A program made the position numbers and the translations under genes. Below, one piece after another: positions 48,284 through 59,115 of a stretch of 64,000 nucleotides of DNA. Below the pieces are notes generated by a model, which did no database searches, had not been told where the DNA came from, and was given only the letters and a program-made list of their open reading frames with translations. Position 1 is the first letter of the stretch; each line of letters opens with the position of its first letter. Source of the stretch: Gamsiella multidivaricata (Eukaryota > Mortierellomycota > Mortierellomycetes > Mortierellales > Mortierellaceae); NCBI RefSeq assembly GCF_025024155.1, contig NW_026251715.1:618739-682738 (forward strand), in the 5' to 3' direction.

Positions 48284-49389
48284 ATGGCTGAAGGTCCAGA
48301 AGCACCACGTACGTTGTTCAGCATTCGTTGCATATACATAATGTTCCAACGGTCGTGTTCTTCTTGTAGATACCATCACTGACACCCTTTTCCGGTCTTG
48401 ACTTTAAACAACAGGTATCATTTCCCTGCTGGTGTCATTGCTGGCCATTTCGCTGATGTCAGTCCTCTTTGGACGCAAGACTTCGGGCACGCACATGGCC
48501 AATATCAACTACGCACGCGGCCTTGTCATCTCTCTATACGTCGTTTCTTGGGCATTTACCACGATTGCAGCCATCCTCACGTCCACCAATACCGGAAACA
48601 TCGTGTCTTGCACTTTCTCCATTTTTGTCTGCCTATCGCTGTATGCTGCCTCAAAGATCATTATCTACCTGTTCCTGATTGAGAAGGTCTACGTCGTTAG
48701 TTCTGTCACTACTACGCGCAAGGACACAAGGGTAGGTTATCCTTATTATTATTCTCAAGTATGGTTTGTATGCTATCTGCGAATGTGCTCCTCCTTACCC
48801 CTTCATCCTATCCATGTTGCTCAAACGATAGCTGTATCGCCTTAATATCCTGCTTCTGACGCCGTACACGGTCATTCTAGTGCTTATGATCCTCAATCGC
48901 GTTGCGGTCCTCAACGAGGATGGGGAATGCTTCATTGGTCTGAAGCCGACGGCGTCCATTACGCTCATCTTGTACGATATCTTCATCTCATGCTGGTTGA
49001 CAGTTCTCTTTATTCGCCCACTCATGAGCACTACCTCGGTCCTTCAGGGGCCAAGCAAGGGCAAGCTCCGTCATGTTGCTCGTCGCACATTCATCGGCTC
49101 CCTCGTGGCACTTATTTTAAGCTCTGGCAATGTCTTTACACTGGTCTACTACCGTGGCCACGAGTACTCTGTGCTGTGCTTGCTCTCGTGTACGCTCGAC
49201 GTAACCCTGAATGCGTGTACGGTCCACTGGGTGACTTCGCGTGCACGTACCCCCCAACCAGCAGAGAAGGCCAGCCGTGGCGTCGCCAACCAGAACACTA
49301 ACAACAATGTTACAAGCACAGAGAAGCAGATTGCGCCTACGGACACTCATATCTCTGTCACAGTGGAGTCTTACACAGACAAGTATTAA
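48284..49389 (+). CDS. Seven-transmembrane protein, receptor-like
   Basis: Exons 48284-48308, 48415-48731, 48832-49389; 299 residues. Seven hydrophobic segments are visible in order: IISLLVSLLAISLMSVLFG, then GLVISLYVVSWAFTTIAAI, SIFVCLSLYAASKIIIYLF, LLLTPYTVILVLMIL, LILYDIFISCWLTVLFI, LVALILSSGNVFTLVYY and LCLLSCTLDVTLNACTVHW. A short N-terminus and a polar Asn/Thr-rich tail of about 45 residues flank them. The topology and size fit a G-protein-coupled-receptor-like or related fungal membrane protein, but no family-defining motif is visible, so ligand and signalling are unknown. Confidence 0.72.
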
Positions 49390-49606
49390 TACTGCGCATG
49401 ATGTCCCGCCGATGGCTACATAGATGATTTAGACAGCCATTAGTGTCGTTTAGCGTGCAAGCATAAAGAATTTCGTCAAGAGGGTCGTGTGCACCGTTTA
49501 TCCGTGGCGTTTTCGGACGCAATGTCAGCTTGCTTCCATTTCCTTTCATTTTTTTTTATTCAACCCTATATGTACATGAACCGCGAGAGGAGGAATCGCA
49601 ACAGTG

Positions 49607-52356
49607 CTAGAAGATGCCCTCTTTTCCTTCGACAGAAATCAACAAACCGGTTGCACCAATCGCGCTTTGGTCTCTTTTCTCCAAATGTACACCCTTTGAC
49701 GTCTCGTGGACAACCGCGGCTGGACCAGGTGTTGCTGGGGATGGTGCAGCAATCGATGCAGGTGTAGCTGAAACAGAGTCGGCTGAAAGACTGGGCGTAG
49801 ACTCCGTTTCTGACGAGTCGTGTACTGCCGCAGCAGATAGTGATGCCTCCTGAGCAAGATCTTTCCTGATCGTTTCGAGAGATACATAAGTCCTGGGAAG
49901 ACCAGACAATCTCGCGTCGGTGGTGATCTTTGAAAAGGTAGTCAAGATGCGTCAAACAAGCGGTCAGTCACAACGTAACTGTATGCTTTCAGTCGTATCT
50001 GTTAAGTCGCTTCTGGGGCGGCCTACCTGAAATTCCAGCGAGATCGTCTCTTTGGCCAAATCAAGGATTTTTACCAACCGCTTTCTATAAGTGAGCGTGT
50101 AAGTGTACGATATTAGAGGGATAGCCAAAGGAAATGGTGAGCACAGGAATTGTAGAGCTGATCATGACGTAGAATGTACCCTATGCCATTAATGACTTCC
50201 ACATTCTCCTTGTCTCTAACCCATACGGCCAATCGATCCGCCCTTGTCCTGCGAGACAAAACTAAAGCATGAATAAAGGGTCAGTGGCGAATAGGTGGCA
50301 GATGCATTACAGTGAGTTGCCTACCGTTCCACATACCTGCACCACAGATATCGTCGCCAGCATCAAGCTGCTCCCCAACCAGCGCATATGCCAATTCCAT
50401 CCAGCAGCGATCCAACAACTCTGAATTCTTGTCCAAAAGCGTCACAATCCATCGACCGCCCTAGGAGACATAAGGAAAGAGAAGCAAGTCGACTGGCGTA
50501 TTACTTTCAGAATTCTAAGTGGTGCATGACCACGCGAAGGCTCTTAGTGCAAAGTCCACAATGGATGCTGCTCTTTTCAGAATCATACGTTGGCATTTGC
50601 TGGGTCCTCCCACATAGGTTTGATACCATCCTTGAAGAGATGATAGTTTGAATTGTTCTCCATCTTGTGTGGCTTCTCAATCCAGTTGAAATAACGAGCG
50701 AACAATTCGACCTAGATAATTCAGTGCGTAGATAAAAGTGTCAGATGGCTGTGCCGCCTTCTTCAACAGGCCTGAGATGAACGACGGCTTTGTTTAGAGC
50801 AAACAAGTCAAGTTCACTCGCCGTTGTAAAAGTGCCGAGGTCTCGGAGTCCGTTTTCATAGTTGTGAAGAGATGAACTTTGCCGATTGTATCCTGCTGAA
50901 GTGTCATAGTAGAGAGTCCTACATCGGGAATGATTAAATGCATAAAGGATTAGTACAAGAGAACACTTGCACTGATATCGATAGCTGACCTGTACTTGTA
51001 ATGCCCCGGAGCACATGTATCAACTCATGTGTGAACTTGCCAAGCATGTTGCAAAGGATGGCTTGTATGTGATGTATGCATCGGTGAAACATGATCCTGT
51101 TGGTTTAATGAGTTTTGATCTGGAGGATTAAGCGAGGGTCGACGAGGCGGACGCGTCATCTGGCTTAGTGAGAATGGCGCCAGTTGAGAAGAGCTGCCAA
51201 GGGTTCCTCCTAGACCACCATGATGTCCCGACGTGCCGTTGCTGTAGCTACTACCACCACTTCCAGCGACGCCGTTCTGATCATGCCCGTCCCTTTCCCT
51301 GTTTGACCCCAAAGGCATCCCTAGCCCCGAGGAGAAGGCATTGTTATGACTTGCAGTACGCCTCATATCGGTTGTCTGCGTGAAATGTCCTGGCTGGAGT
51401 CTGCTGCTGGAACCTACAATGGATTGTAGTTCAAGAAAGACGTGGAACATGGACATGTGAATATGTGGATATGTTAGTTTTTAGGGAAAGAACAGACTTA
51501 TGAACGAGCAAATAAAAGTCGACATGCCTTTGGATAACAAGGACGAGTGAGAGCTGTGGTTCAAGCTTGCAGTTCGTTGGACTTTGATATGAGCGATATG
51601 TGACGAGGAGGGTGACGGGGCGACGAATGAGCCCATGGGGGTCCTCCTCTCCTTGTCCGCGAGGCTGGTCGGGGCCAGGGCTGGCGACAGCTGCAGCTTT
51701 GCGAACTTTTCTTTGTTCTCCTTGGGGTCTGCAAACTTTGCGGCCAGGGCTTCCAGATTCAGGGGCTGTTTCTGAGCACTAGCCATCGATGAGGGTGTGC
51801 CCGCTCCCGAGCCTGCTCCGGGCCCCGTGCTTGGACTTATTCCTGCGACAATTGACGGTACTGTTGGCCCTGTGGATGTGGAGGAAGAGGATAAGGCCGG
51901 AGTTGAGGCAAAAGAGGACCTTGCGAAGGAGCTGAAGGAGCCGAGAACGGGCGATGCTGAGGTGTGGTGATGCTCACCACCGTTGTTTCGTTCCGCACCC
52001 AAGGAAGAGTTTGAAGGGGGCGCGTAGTTTGAATTTGCGACGACAGTGCGCTTGGTGGGGCTCTGCCAAGCGCTGCCACCAGGACTGGAGGAGAGCGAGC
52101 TGGTGGATGCAGAGGAGGAGACGAGCTGTGGCCTGTGTCGGTCCGATGAGGGGGTCCCGGAGCTGTGTGAGCGAAGAGGGGCCATTCCCGAGTGGTGGTC
52201 TCCGTGGTCCTTGAAAGTCGAGGCGTGAGTGAGTGCAGGAGAGTTCCGGCCAGCAAGGGAGGCCGGGCGCCAGGGGCCCGAGGCGGAGGCGGCACGTAAC
52301 CCTGAGGTAGCAGACGGAGAAAGAGAGCCGCGAGAGGTCTCTGTTTCGCTAGGCAT
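49607..52356 (-). CDS. eIF4E-family cap-binding protein (class II/4EHP-like) with long N-terminus
   Basis: mRNA 5'-cap binding protein. Eight exons on the complement: 51528-52356, 51041-51413, 50822-50918, 50589-50711, 50337-50460, 50180-50261, 50027-50084, 49607-49927; 668 residues. The cap-binding fold occupies about residues 399-580: HAWTLYYD (first conserved Trp-containing block), LGTFTTVELFARYFNWI, YHLFKDGIKPMWEDPAN with the cap-stacking Trp, GGRWIVTLL, CWMELAYALVGEQ and DDICGAVLSRR. HAW with LYYD and the MWED block resemble the eIF4E2/4EHP class. The first 400 residues are Ser/Pro/Gly-rich and disordered, with LEALAAKFADPKENKEKFA as the only structured-looking patch; the 100-residue C-terminal tail is Ala/Ser/Pro-rich. 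Introns 1, 2 and 3 all require GC donors. Confidence 0.85.
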
Positions 52357-53301
52357 TGTTTGCTCCGAGAACAAAGCGAGGAAGCAAGCAAGGGAGCACG
52401 AGAGAGAGAAGGAGAGAAAGAGAAAGAAAGGAGAGAGAGAGAAAGAGAGAAAGAAAGAAAGAAAAAAGAAAAAAGAAAAAAGAAGAGAAAAGAAAAAGAA
52501 TAAACGCGAAAGGATGAGGAGGACGAAGAAGGAACTGATGAACTGATGATGAAATGGATGGGGCGATGAAGGGCGTGGATGTGTGCGATGATGGAAACGG
52601 GGTTTCGTCTGCTATGCGGTGTGGGAAACACTGCACCGCCTGGGCCCGTTCTGCCTGCCTGGACTACACAGGGCTGAGATATGGTGTGACTGACGGTAAG
52701 GGGCAGTCGACGTGTATTCATGCTGAGGAAAACGCTTTGGTCCATATCCTCTGGGAATGTGTATTTGAACTAGACCGCTACGTCCGTATCCCTCTCCATC
52801 GCTCTTCACATACCCGTCCCTTTTGGCTTGCTGCCGACCACTCGTAATGCCAGTGCTATAGCCAATGTTATCGCCAGCAATGCCAGTGATAGTGTGCCTG
52901 CTCAAAGGGGAAGGGGGGACGACTTACGCGCTTCGGGCTGCTTTACCATCCGTTCCCTCCCCCCCCCTTTTTTTTTTTTTACATAGTAGAAAAGTAGAAG
53001 CGCTCCCCACTCGCCACACACACCAAGGGCTCATCATTCCAGGAACAGCACAACAACAATAAATGGGTCCATTGTCCTTAGGCCGACACTTTTTTCCCCG
53101 GTTCCTTTCTCCCTTAAAAACCGAGACCCTTCGTCCTAAAGTTCGTCCTGAAGTTCCTCCTAATCAACACCGTACCCTTCTTCCTCTTCTATTCCTCTTT
53201 CTGTTTCTTCCTCGCCTCATTTCTTACCTCTACCTTCCAACGAGAACAACTTTCAACAAAGCACATCCGCCTGAATTTTATAAGAATCAATACAGCGAAT
53301 T
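52357..53301. promoter_or_regulatory. Divergent eIF4E-like / chitinase promoter region
   Basis: 945 bp between diverging start codons. A GA-rich tract lies at the eIF4E-like start, a run of C then T at about 52960-52980, and a CT-rich stretch before the chitinase ATG. No exon supported. Confidence 0.45.
52380..52530. repeat. GA-rich low-complexity tract
   Basis: About 150 bp of almost pure purine (GAGA, GAAA, AAAAGA units). It is in the 5' UTR or core promoter of the eIF4E-like gene and creates a spurious basic forward frame. Confidence 0.85.
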
Positions 53302-56144
53302 ATGCCTCGTTTGCTCCTTGGTGTATGCGCCAATCTGGCACTGCATCTTGTAGGGCTGTTCCATGTCTCAGCCCGCACATTTAATCCCCAGGCAGACAAC
53401 AACCTGGTCAACTACTGGGGTCAAAAGTAAAGCAGTTTTGCATTACCAGCTATCCTTCGCAGAGTGTAAAGCTCGTATTCTAACTATGCTCGGTTCATCT
53501 CGTTATTATTTTCTACCCCGGATGACCACTCATAGCTCCTACGGTGCCACTGGAGGAGACGTACAATTATGGCAAGTTGAACACAATCACATCTTAAAAC
53601 ACACACAGCCACAATGCCTGTGTACCCTGTACCCACGCACCTAACCTCCGTCCATCCTTTTGCATACATTGTAGGCAAAAGCCCATAGGAGAATACTGCC
53701 AATCTCAAGAGGCCGAAGATGTAATTGTTGTCGCCTTCTTGCACGTATTCAACATCGTGTCCAAAAAACCCCCCCGCATGGATTTCGCAAACCAGTGCGC
53801 GCCGACCTCTATATAGTAAGTACACACACGCAAAGAAAAAAAGAAAAGAAAAGAAAAAAAGAAAAGAAGAAGAAAAAGAAACAGCTAATGGAGCGAGAAG
53901 AAGAGAGGGAAGAGAAATGAAGAGTACAATGAAAAGGCCCGCCACTAATGTACGCCGCACGTTTTCAATTTACTCCCTCGAAGCCCCGGTACCTCCCTGA
54001 TGCACTGCCCAAGAACTGGCGCTGGCATAAAATTGTGCCAGTCAGAAGGCAAGGTCATTCTTCTGTCTCTCGGAGGGGCAGCAGGTGCTTATGGATTCGC
54101 AAATGATGCTGAGGCTAGAGAGTTTGCGCACACGATCTGGAACCTCTTTTTGGGTGGGTCTGCACCGAACAGACCGCTGGATGATGCCATTCTCGACGGC
54201 GTAGACCTAGAGTATGTAGAATGTTATGAATGATGTTCCCCTTGGCCAAAATTCCACGGCATCGTCTCACTGAGAACCCTTATTCGACTCCTTTAGCATC
54301 GAGGGAGGTTCACCCGTTGGCTATCCAGCTTTCATTGCAGAGATACGCTCCTTGTTCGCAACTGACTTACGAAAGCAATATTACATCTCGGCTGCCCCAC
54401 AATGCCCCTTTCCAGGTAAGAAAACAGGACAATATCGCCATGAGCTGTTTCCGTCTGATTACCGCCACTAGTGATTCTCTGACTTTCCTATTTATATTGC
54501 GGAGAAAATAAAGACGCGTACCTGGGTGCAACTCTACAAAGCGCATGGATAGACATGGTCTTTGTCCAGTTTTACAACAACGTTTGTGGAGCTCAAGAGT
54601 TTGGCACCTCCAGCTTCAACTATGAACAGTGGGATAACTGGGCAAAGACGACGTCCGTCAACAAGAATGTCCGAATTTACTTCGGTGTTCCTGCAAGTCA
54701 GGGCGCAGCCAACGCTGGCTATGTCACGCATGAGCGGCTTTCCGAGATTGTTGATTCTCTTCGCTGCAAATACAGCTCTTTCGGAGGCGTCATGCTGTGG
54801 GATGTTTCTCAAGCATATGGAAACTTCAATGCCGCTGGCATTCATTACAGTCTCACCGCTGCGCAGGGTCTTAAGCGCCCAAGAAAACTTGTCTGTGGCG
54901 AACAGTCATCCTCCACACATGTGCCCACACATGCAGAACACACGCATGGTTCTCGCAAGGCAGGCCATACCCTTACACAAAGCGACCAAACCGGTGCACA
55001 CCCGCCTCTAGGTATAATTGGAGTGCCAACGCCACAGTCATCCCTACGTCCGGAACCACCATTAAACGCGTCACGGACAAATCCTCCACGAGACCCGCTC
55101 ATGGAAGCGCAGCCGTCGCCACCACCACCAGAGTGCATTCAGCTGGTACCTGATGCTCGGACGCACCGCGAGGAAAGCATCTGTCCATTCGAGGGAGGGG
55201 AATGTCGACCATCTACCATCGACAAAGTCTTTGTATGCGATGGCCTCAAATTCGCAGTATGCGTTGATGGTAAGCTTATCGTTCACAGTCGTCGCCGATC
55301 TTGGCAAGATCAAGACTCTGTAACTTATGGCCCGCTTGCTTTACTTTTTTTATTTGTTTATGGAAAAGGGTATTGGATACTACGAGATTGTGCGCCAGAG
55401 ACGTATTGCACGCCTCACGGATGCGAATTAATCAATGGACCCGTCAAGTCTTGTCGTGAGATGGAGCAAAAGATGGAAGACGCCAGAACAATGAGGCAGC
55501 GAATGAGGGATGTTATCGACCGTATGTGGTCCACATTTGGAGCGTCGATGGACTCTACTTGGGCAAACTATCTCGGCCTGGATCATGATGCGCTTCAGCA
55601 GCATCAATCGGGAGCGCAGGACAAGCCCGGATCACTGCAAGCGGACATCCAACATGTGTTTGATCGCCCAGGAGCGATGGATAATATCAAGAACAACACT
55701 GAATCGGAACTTGTCGCCAAAGCAGGATCCTATTTGATAGACTTCGTCAAGCTGAACCCTAGTCCAGAGTTTGTCAACTTTACTCTCGATCACAATTTGT
55801 CCGATACAACCATCTTCAGGACCCAAGTCCGCATTCGCACAAATGGCGCCGCCATTTCGCCCCTCTGGAGAGCGTCTTTTTACCTCAAATCAGGCCAGAT
55901 TGTCCGTAGATCCTCCAGAGGTACGATGCGACAGAATGAAACACAGGTATTAGTCACAAGCGATCCAAATCAAGAGACAGAGCAAAGCATGGTGATCCGT
56001 TTTGTCATCGAGGGTATCAAGGACATGAATATTAGTAAATGCTCTGATGGCGGAGAGTGCGATACTCAATATGTCTATGAAGCATCCAGTTTGCCCGACC
56101 CTGCATCAGCAAGATTTGATACGATACCATTCAGTATTGAATAG
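53302..56144 (+). CDS. Class III chitinase (GH18) with CBM19-like and C-terminal domains
   Basis: Secreted endochitinase acting on cell-wall chitin. Exons 53302-53426, 53536-53571, 53675-53815, 53984-54211, 54297-54415, 54514-55269, 55369-56144; 726 residues. A signal peptide (LLLGVCANLALHLVGLFHVSA) precedes NLVNYWGQN, the usual start of the mature barrel. ILLSLGGAAGAYGF and DGVDLDIEGG (catalytic E179) are the GH18 signatures; FVQFYNNVCG and GGVMLWDVSQA complete the barrel. After a Pro/Ser/His linker comes a Cys-rich module CDGLKFAVCVDGYWILRDCA, formed by the last splice and like CBM19 of yeast Cts1. The last 240 residues are a further domain I do not recognise. Exon 2 has only 36 nt and its donor is GC (TG|GCAAGT at 53572). 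Confidence 0.9.
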
Positions 56145-56442
56145 AATCCATTTTATTCGTAAAATACCTTTTATCGAATGCGCTTCTAATCCGCATTGTT
56201 GATCAAGGATGTCACATGGTAGACCGGCAACAAGGGCCCGCGTCAACTGACTGTTGACTAGAAGCTCATCCAATCCAGTCTCGCCGCCATGAGATTAAAC
56301 TGAAACCATCGAACACTCGGGCCATGGCCGCATCCTTACCTAAAGTGGAGTTATTCTCACGCCTCTACTTTTTTCATCTGTCCCAATGCAAACGATGAGA
56401 TCGTTGGGACTGGATCGTTGGGTTGAATGCAGGGCTAATGTA

Positions 56443-56473
56443 CAGTCACCTAACAAAACTAATTAGCGAATCA
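56443..56473 (+). repeat. Left terminal inverted repeat
   Basis: 31 bp, reverse-complement identical to 57739-57769; preceded by TA. Confidence 0.95.
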
Positions 56474-56633
56474 CCCATGCTTTTGCGCATTTTTTTTCAA
56501 ATTACCTATATACAACACACCTAAAGAGTTATGCAGTCGCCATGAAATTCTTCATGTCTATCGAAGAGCTCTGGGGGAACATCTTTGGTGAATATCAGGG
56601 TGGTTTATGCTGAAGGAGAGGGTTATGGCTCGC

Positions 56634-57647
56634 TCAATATCTGCCATTACCACCTCTGTGCTTTTTCATGAATCCCAGTCTCTGGGGCATCGTGTCGACT
56701 AGCCTTGCCAGCTGTTCTTGTGGTAAAGCATTCCACTCCTCCACTAGAGCTCTCACCAGGGTTGCAATGTCCCGAGGTTGACTTCGTCGTCGATTGAGGG
56801 CAGTATCAAGGAGGGACCAAACATGCTCGATGGGGTTCAAATTTGGGGAATTGGCTGGCCAGTCCTCTATCTTGCGAAAGCCGTGCACTTGGCGCCAACT
56901 CTTTGACAGCGCGTAGCTGTGCACTGGGGCATCATCTTCCATGAGGATTCCATCCTGTACCTCCGTCATAAACCTGAGCAATTCACCCTCATACACATCC
57001 TCCACGAAGCACTGTCCGTTGCGACGTTCTCGCTCAAAAACAACCAGCCTGGACTTCTTAGTAGCTGTAAATGCGCCCCAGACCATGAGTGAGGTCCTAC
57101 CGCTCTTGAATGTGGGTGCGAGGCAATTGCCATCGTACTTCTCCTCCGCTGTTCGCCAAACTCGAATCTGGCGAAAATTCTCTCCAACCTCGAATGTTGA
57201 CTCATCAGTCCATACTACCCTCGACCATTGCTCCGTTGTCCATCTGCTGTACCTCCGCATAAATGTGAGTCGCTTGTCCTTGTGAATGTCGCTGAGATAG
57301 GGTCTCTTTGCGGCTACCCGGCTGAAAATGCCAGCTGAATGGAGCGCTCTCCGAACGGTGCCTTCGCTCGCTTCATGGGGTACCATGTTGGTGATATCCT
57401 GTTGAGTGACACGTCTTTCACGCTTTGTATTGCCTATCATACTCCTAATGTCTCTCTCACTGAGCGCTCTTGGCCGTCCAGGAACTGGGGCGTGTGCAGT
57501 GGTGCCTCTTTGATGGTAGATGTGAATAATATTGGTCACCGTGGGCCTGGATGTGTTGCGCTTCGCTGCAATTTCCGTATGGCTCATCCCCGCTAGACTC
57601 ATTCCAATGATAATACCTTTTTCTTCCATGGATAACTGTTTCGCCAT
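56634..57647 (-). CDS. Tc1/mariner transposase
   Basis: Cut-and-paste transposase of 337 residues, single exon, ATG at 57647. The N-terminal half has paired helix-turn-helix regions (MSLAGMSHTEIAAKRNTS, RPTVTNIIHIY) ending in the GRPR-like GRPRALSERD. The DDE catalytic core follows: VVWTDESTFEV (first Asp), ILMEDDAPVHSY (second Asp) and SPNLNPIEHVWSLLD (Glu), with about 34-35 residues between the last two, as in Tc1. LMVWGAF is the usual conserved strand. No stop or frameshift is present, so the enzyme may be active. Confidence 0.95.
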   Translation of the reverse strand: MAKQLSMEEKGIIIGMSLAGMSHTEIAAKRNTSRPTVTNIIHIYHQRGTTAHAPVPGRPRALSERDIRSMIGNTKRERRVTQQDITNMVPHEASEGTVRRALHSAGIFSRVAAKRPYLSDIHKDKRLTFMRRYSRWTTEQWSRVVWTDESTFEVGENFRQIRVWRTAEEKYDGNCLAPTFKSGRTSLMVWGAFTATKKSRLVVFERERRNGQCFVEDVYEGELLRFMTEVQDGILMEDDAPVHSYALSKSWRQVHGFRKIEDWPANSPNLNPIEHVWSLLDTALNRRRSQPRDIATLVRALVEEWNALPQEQLARLVDTMPQRLGFMKKHRGGNGRY

Positions 57648-57738
57648 GGTAGTTACTCAAGCTGCTGTCGACTGTGCTTGGAGAAGAAAAGTCGTGTTGA
57701 AGAAAAGATGTATTTAATTGCTCATGGCTTGAAAATTA

Positions 57739-57769
57739 TGATTCGCTAATTAGTTTTGTTAGGTGACTG
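57739..57769 (-). repeat. Right terminal inverted repeat
   Basis: 31 bp, identical to the left repeat when read on the minus strand; followed by TA. Confidence 0.95.
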
Positions 57770-57771
57770 TA

Positions 57772-59115
57772 CATGTAGATGAGTTCGTCGGCTCGCAGGT
57801 TGCGCTTTCCCGGCGGAAAGTTTTGCTTGAGGTTTCGATGCCATTACTCCACAAGGTTATTTGTGTTAATATGTTGATGGTTCTGTTTCAAATGAATAAA
57901 GTACTTCAACGTTAACAAAGTGACTAGAACAAGACCAGTTTCATATTACACCGGCCCATTTCATGAGATAGTGCATGCTAATGACTTTGACCCGCACGGA
58001 CACAGTGTAACAATAGTCACCATAGCATATGTATTTGTGCATAGCAATTATTATTAAAGTTAGTTCTCTTCCTCACTTCCTTCGTCTTGTTACACACAGC
58101 TAGATATTTAAGAGCACCGTTGCCAAATGATAGAACCTCAGTCTTCGTCTAATAAATATCTACTCAATCACACACCCAGACCCAAACCTATTGCACTAGG
58201 CGATCAGAAAACTGAGATCTCTCTGCACTATATTGGTCTATGTAGTACGTACGAGCAGTGACAAGTACCCTTAACGTGGTGCAGACGGGTAGTATTTTAT
58301 AAGGGGCCCGTCTGCCCAGGAAATAAAGATCCCTCTCTTGTCTCGTTGACTTCCTCTTCCCAGAGCTCCCTAAATGCAAGGTCGAACAAATGACTGACTC
58401 GCCTAGCTTTCCTCAGTTGCACGACTCCGAACGAATGGCCAATACAGTCAAACCTGGCTTAAGTCAGCAGGGGTAAAGGAGGAGGAGGAGGAGGAGTAGT
58501 GGGTAGCGAGGAGGAATGGCGAGAACAAGCAGATGTAAGTTAGTGCAGCCTGCGGTGGACAAGTGTGCAGTGGGCAACAGCAGCGGTCAATTAGAGGGGG
58601 GTTGTCAAATAGATTACGAACTTAAATTTGAAACTTTTTGACACACGTCTTTTTCCCATGTCTTCCCATTTCTTCCTCCCATTCCTGGTTCGTATACTGC
58701 ACATATCGGTCTAATTTATTATTCTTTCACGCTCCGGAAATGAAAGATTGGAGACAATTGGGTTCCATTGTCCTTGCGTTTTTGCCAAAAATAGCCTTGC
58801 CCCTGAGAACCCCCGCGGTTGTGGTGCTGTTCCTGAGTTCCTGAGTTCCTGAAAGATGAGATCACATCGCTCTGCCCACCAATTCACCACTTCACCGCCC
58901 GCCACCCATATTCCATCTGACCCATGGCTCCATTCTCCTTCATTCCCTGTTGACACTTTGACGCTAATCTCTCAAAACTCCTCAATCTCAGTCTCCTCAG
59001 TCTCTGGCGTATGTTTTTACCTCATACCATCGTTAAAAGTCGCCGTATTTGCAATCGAAGAACAATAAAGATGCTGAAAAAATATAGTGTTCTTCATATT
59101 CGTGGTACTATCTCA
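57772..59115. other. Intergenic, nothing coding recognised
   Basis: 1.3 kb between the Tc1 element and the Crypton-like remnant. Short forward frames (58638-58844, 58856-59068) lack family resemblance. (GGA)n at about 58478-58497 is the only obvious repeat. Confidence 0.45.

Larger units (their letters stand above)
56443..57769. mobile_element. Intact Tc1/mariner transposon
   Basis: 1327-bp DNA transposon bounded by perfect 31-bp terminal inverted repeats that begin CAGTCACCTAACAAAAC, flanked by a TA duplication on each side (56441-56442 and 57770-57771). The only gene is an uninterrupted transposase on the minus strand. Identical ends and an open frame suggest recent insertion. It sits about 300 bp beyond the chitinase stop codon. 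Confidence 0.95.

Noticed and set aside
52229..52546. Forward Lys/Arg/Glu-rich frame
   Set aside because: Generated by the GA-rich tract antisense to the eIF4E-like gene; no ATG at its first codon.
56145..56442. Possible longer mobile element reaching the chitinase gene
   Set aside because: The perfect inverted repeats and TA duplication define the ends at 56443 and 57769; nothing repeated lies outside.
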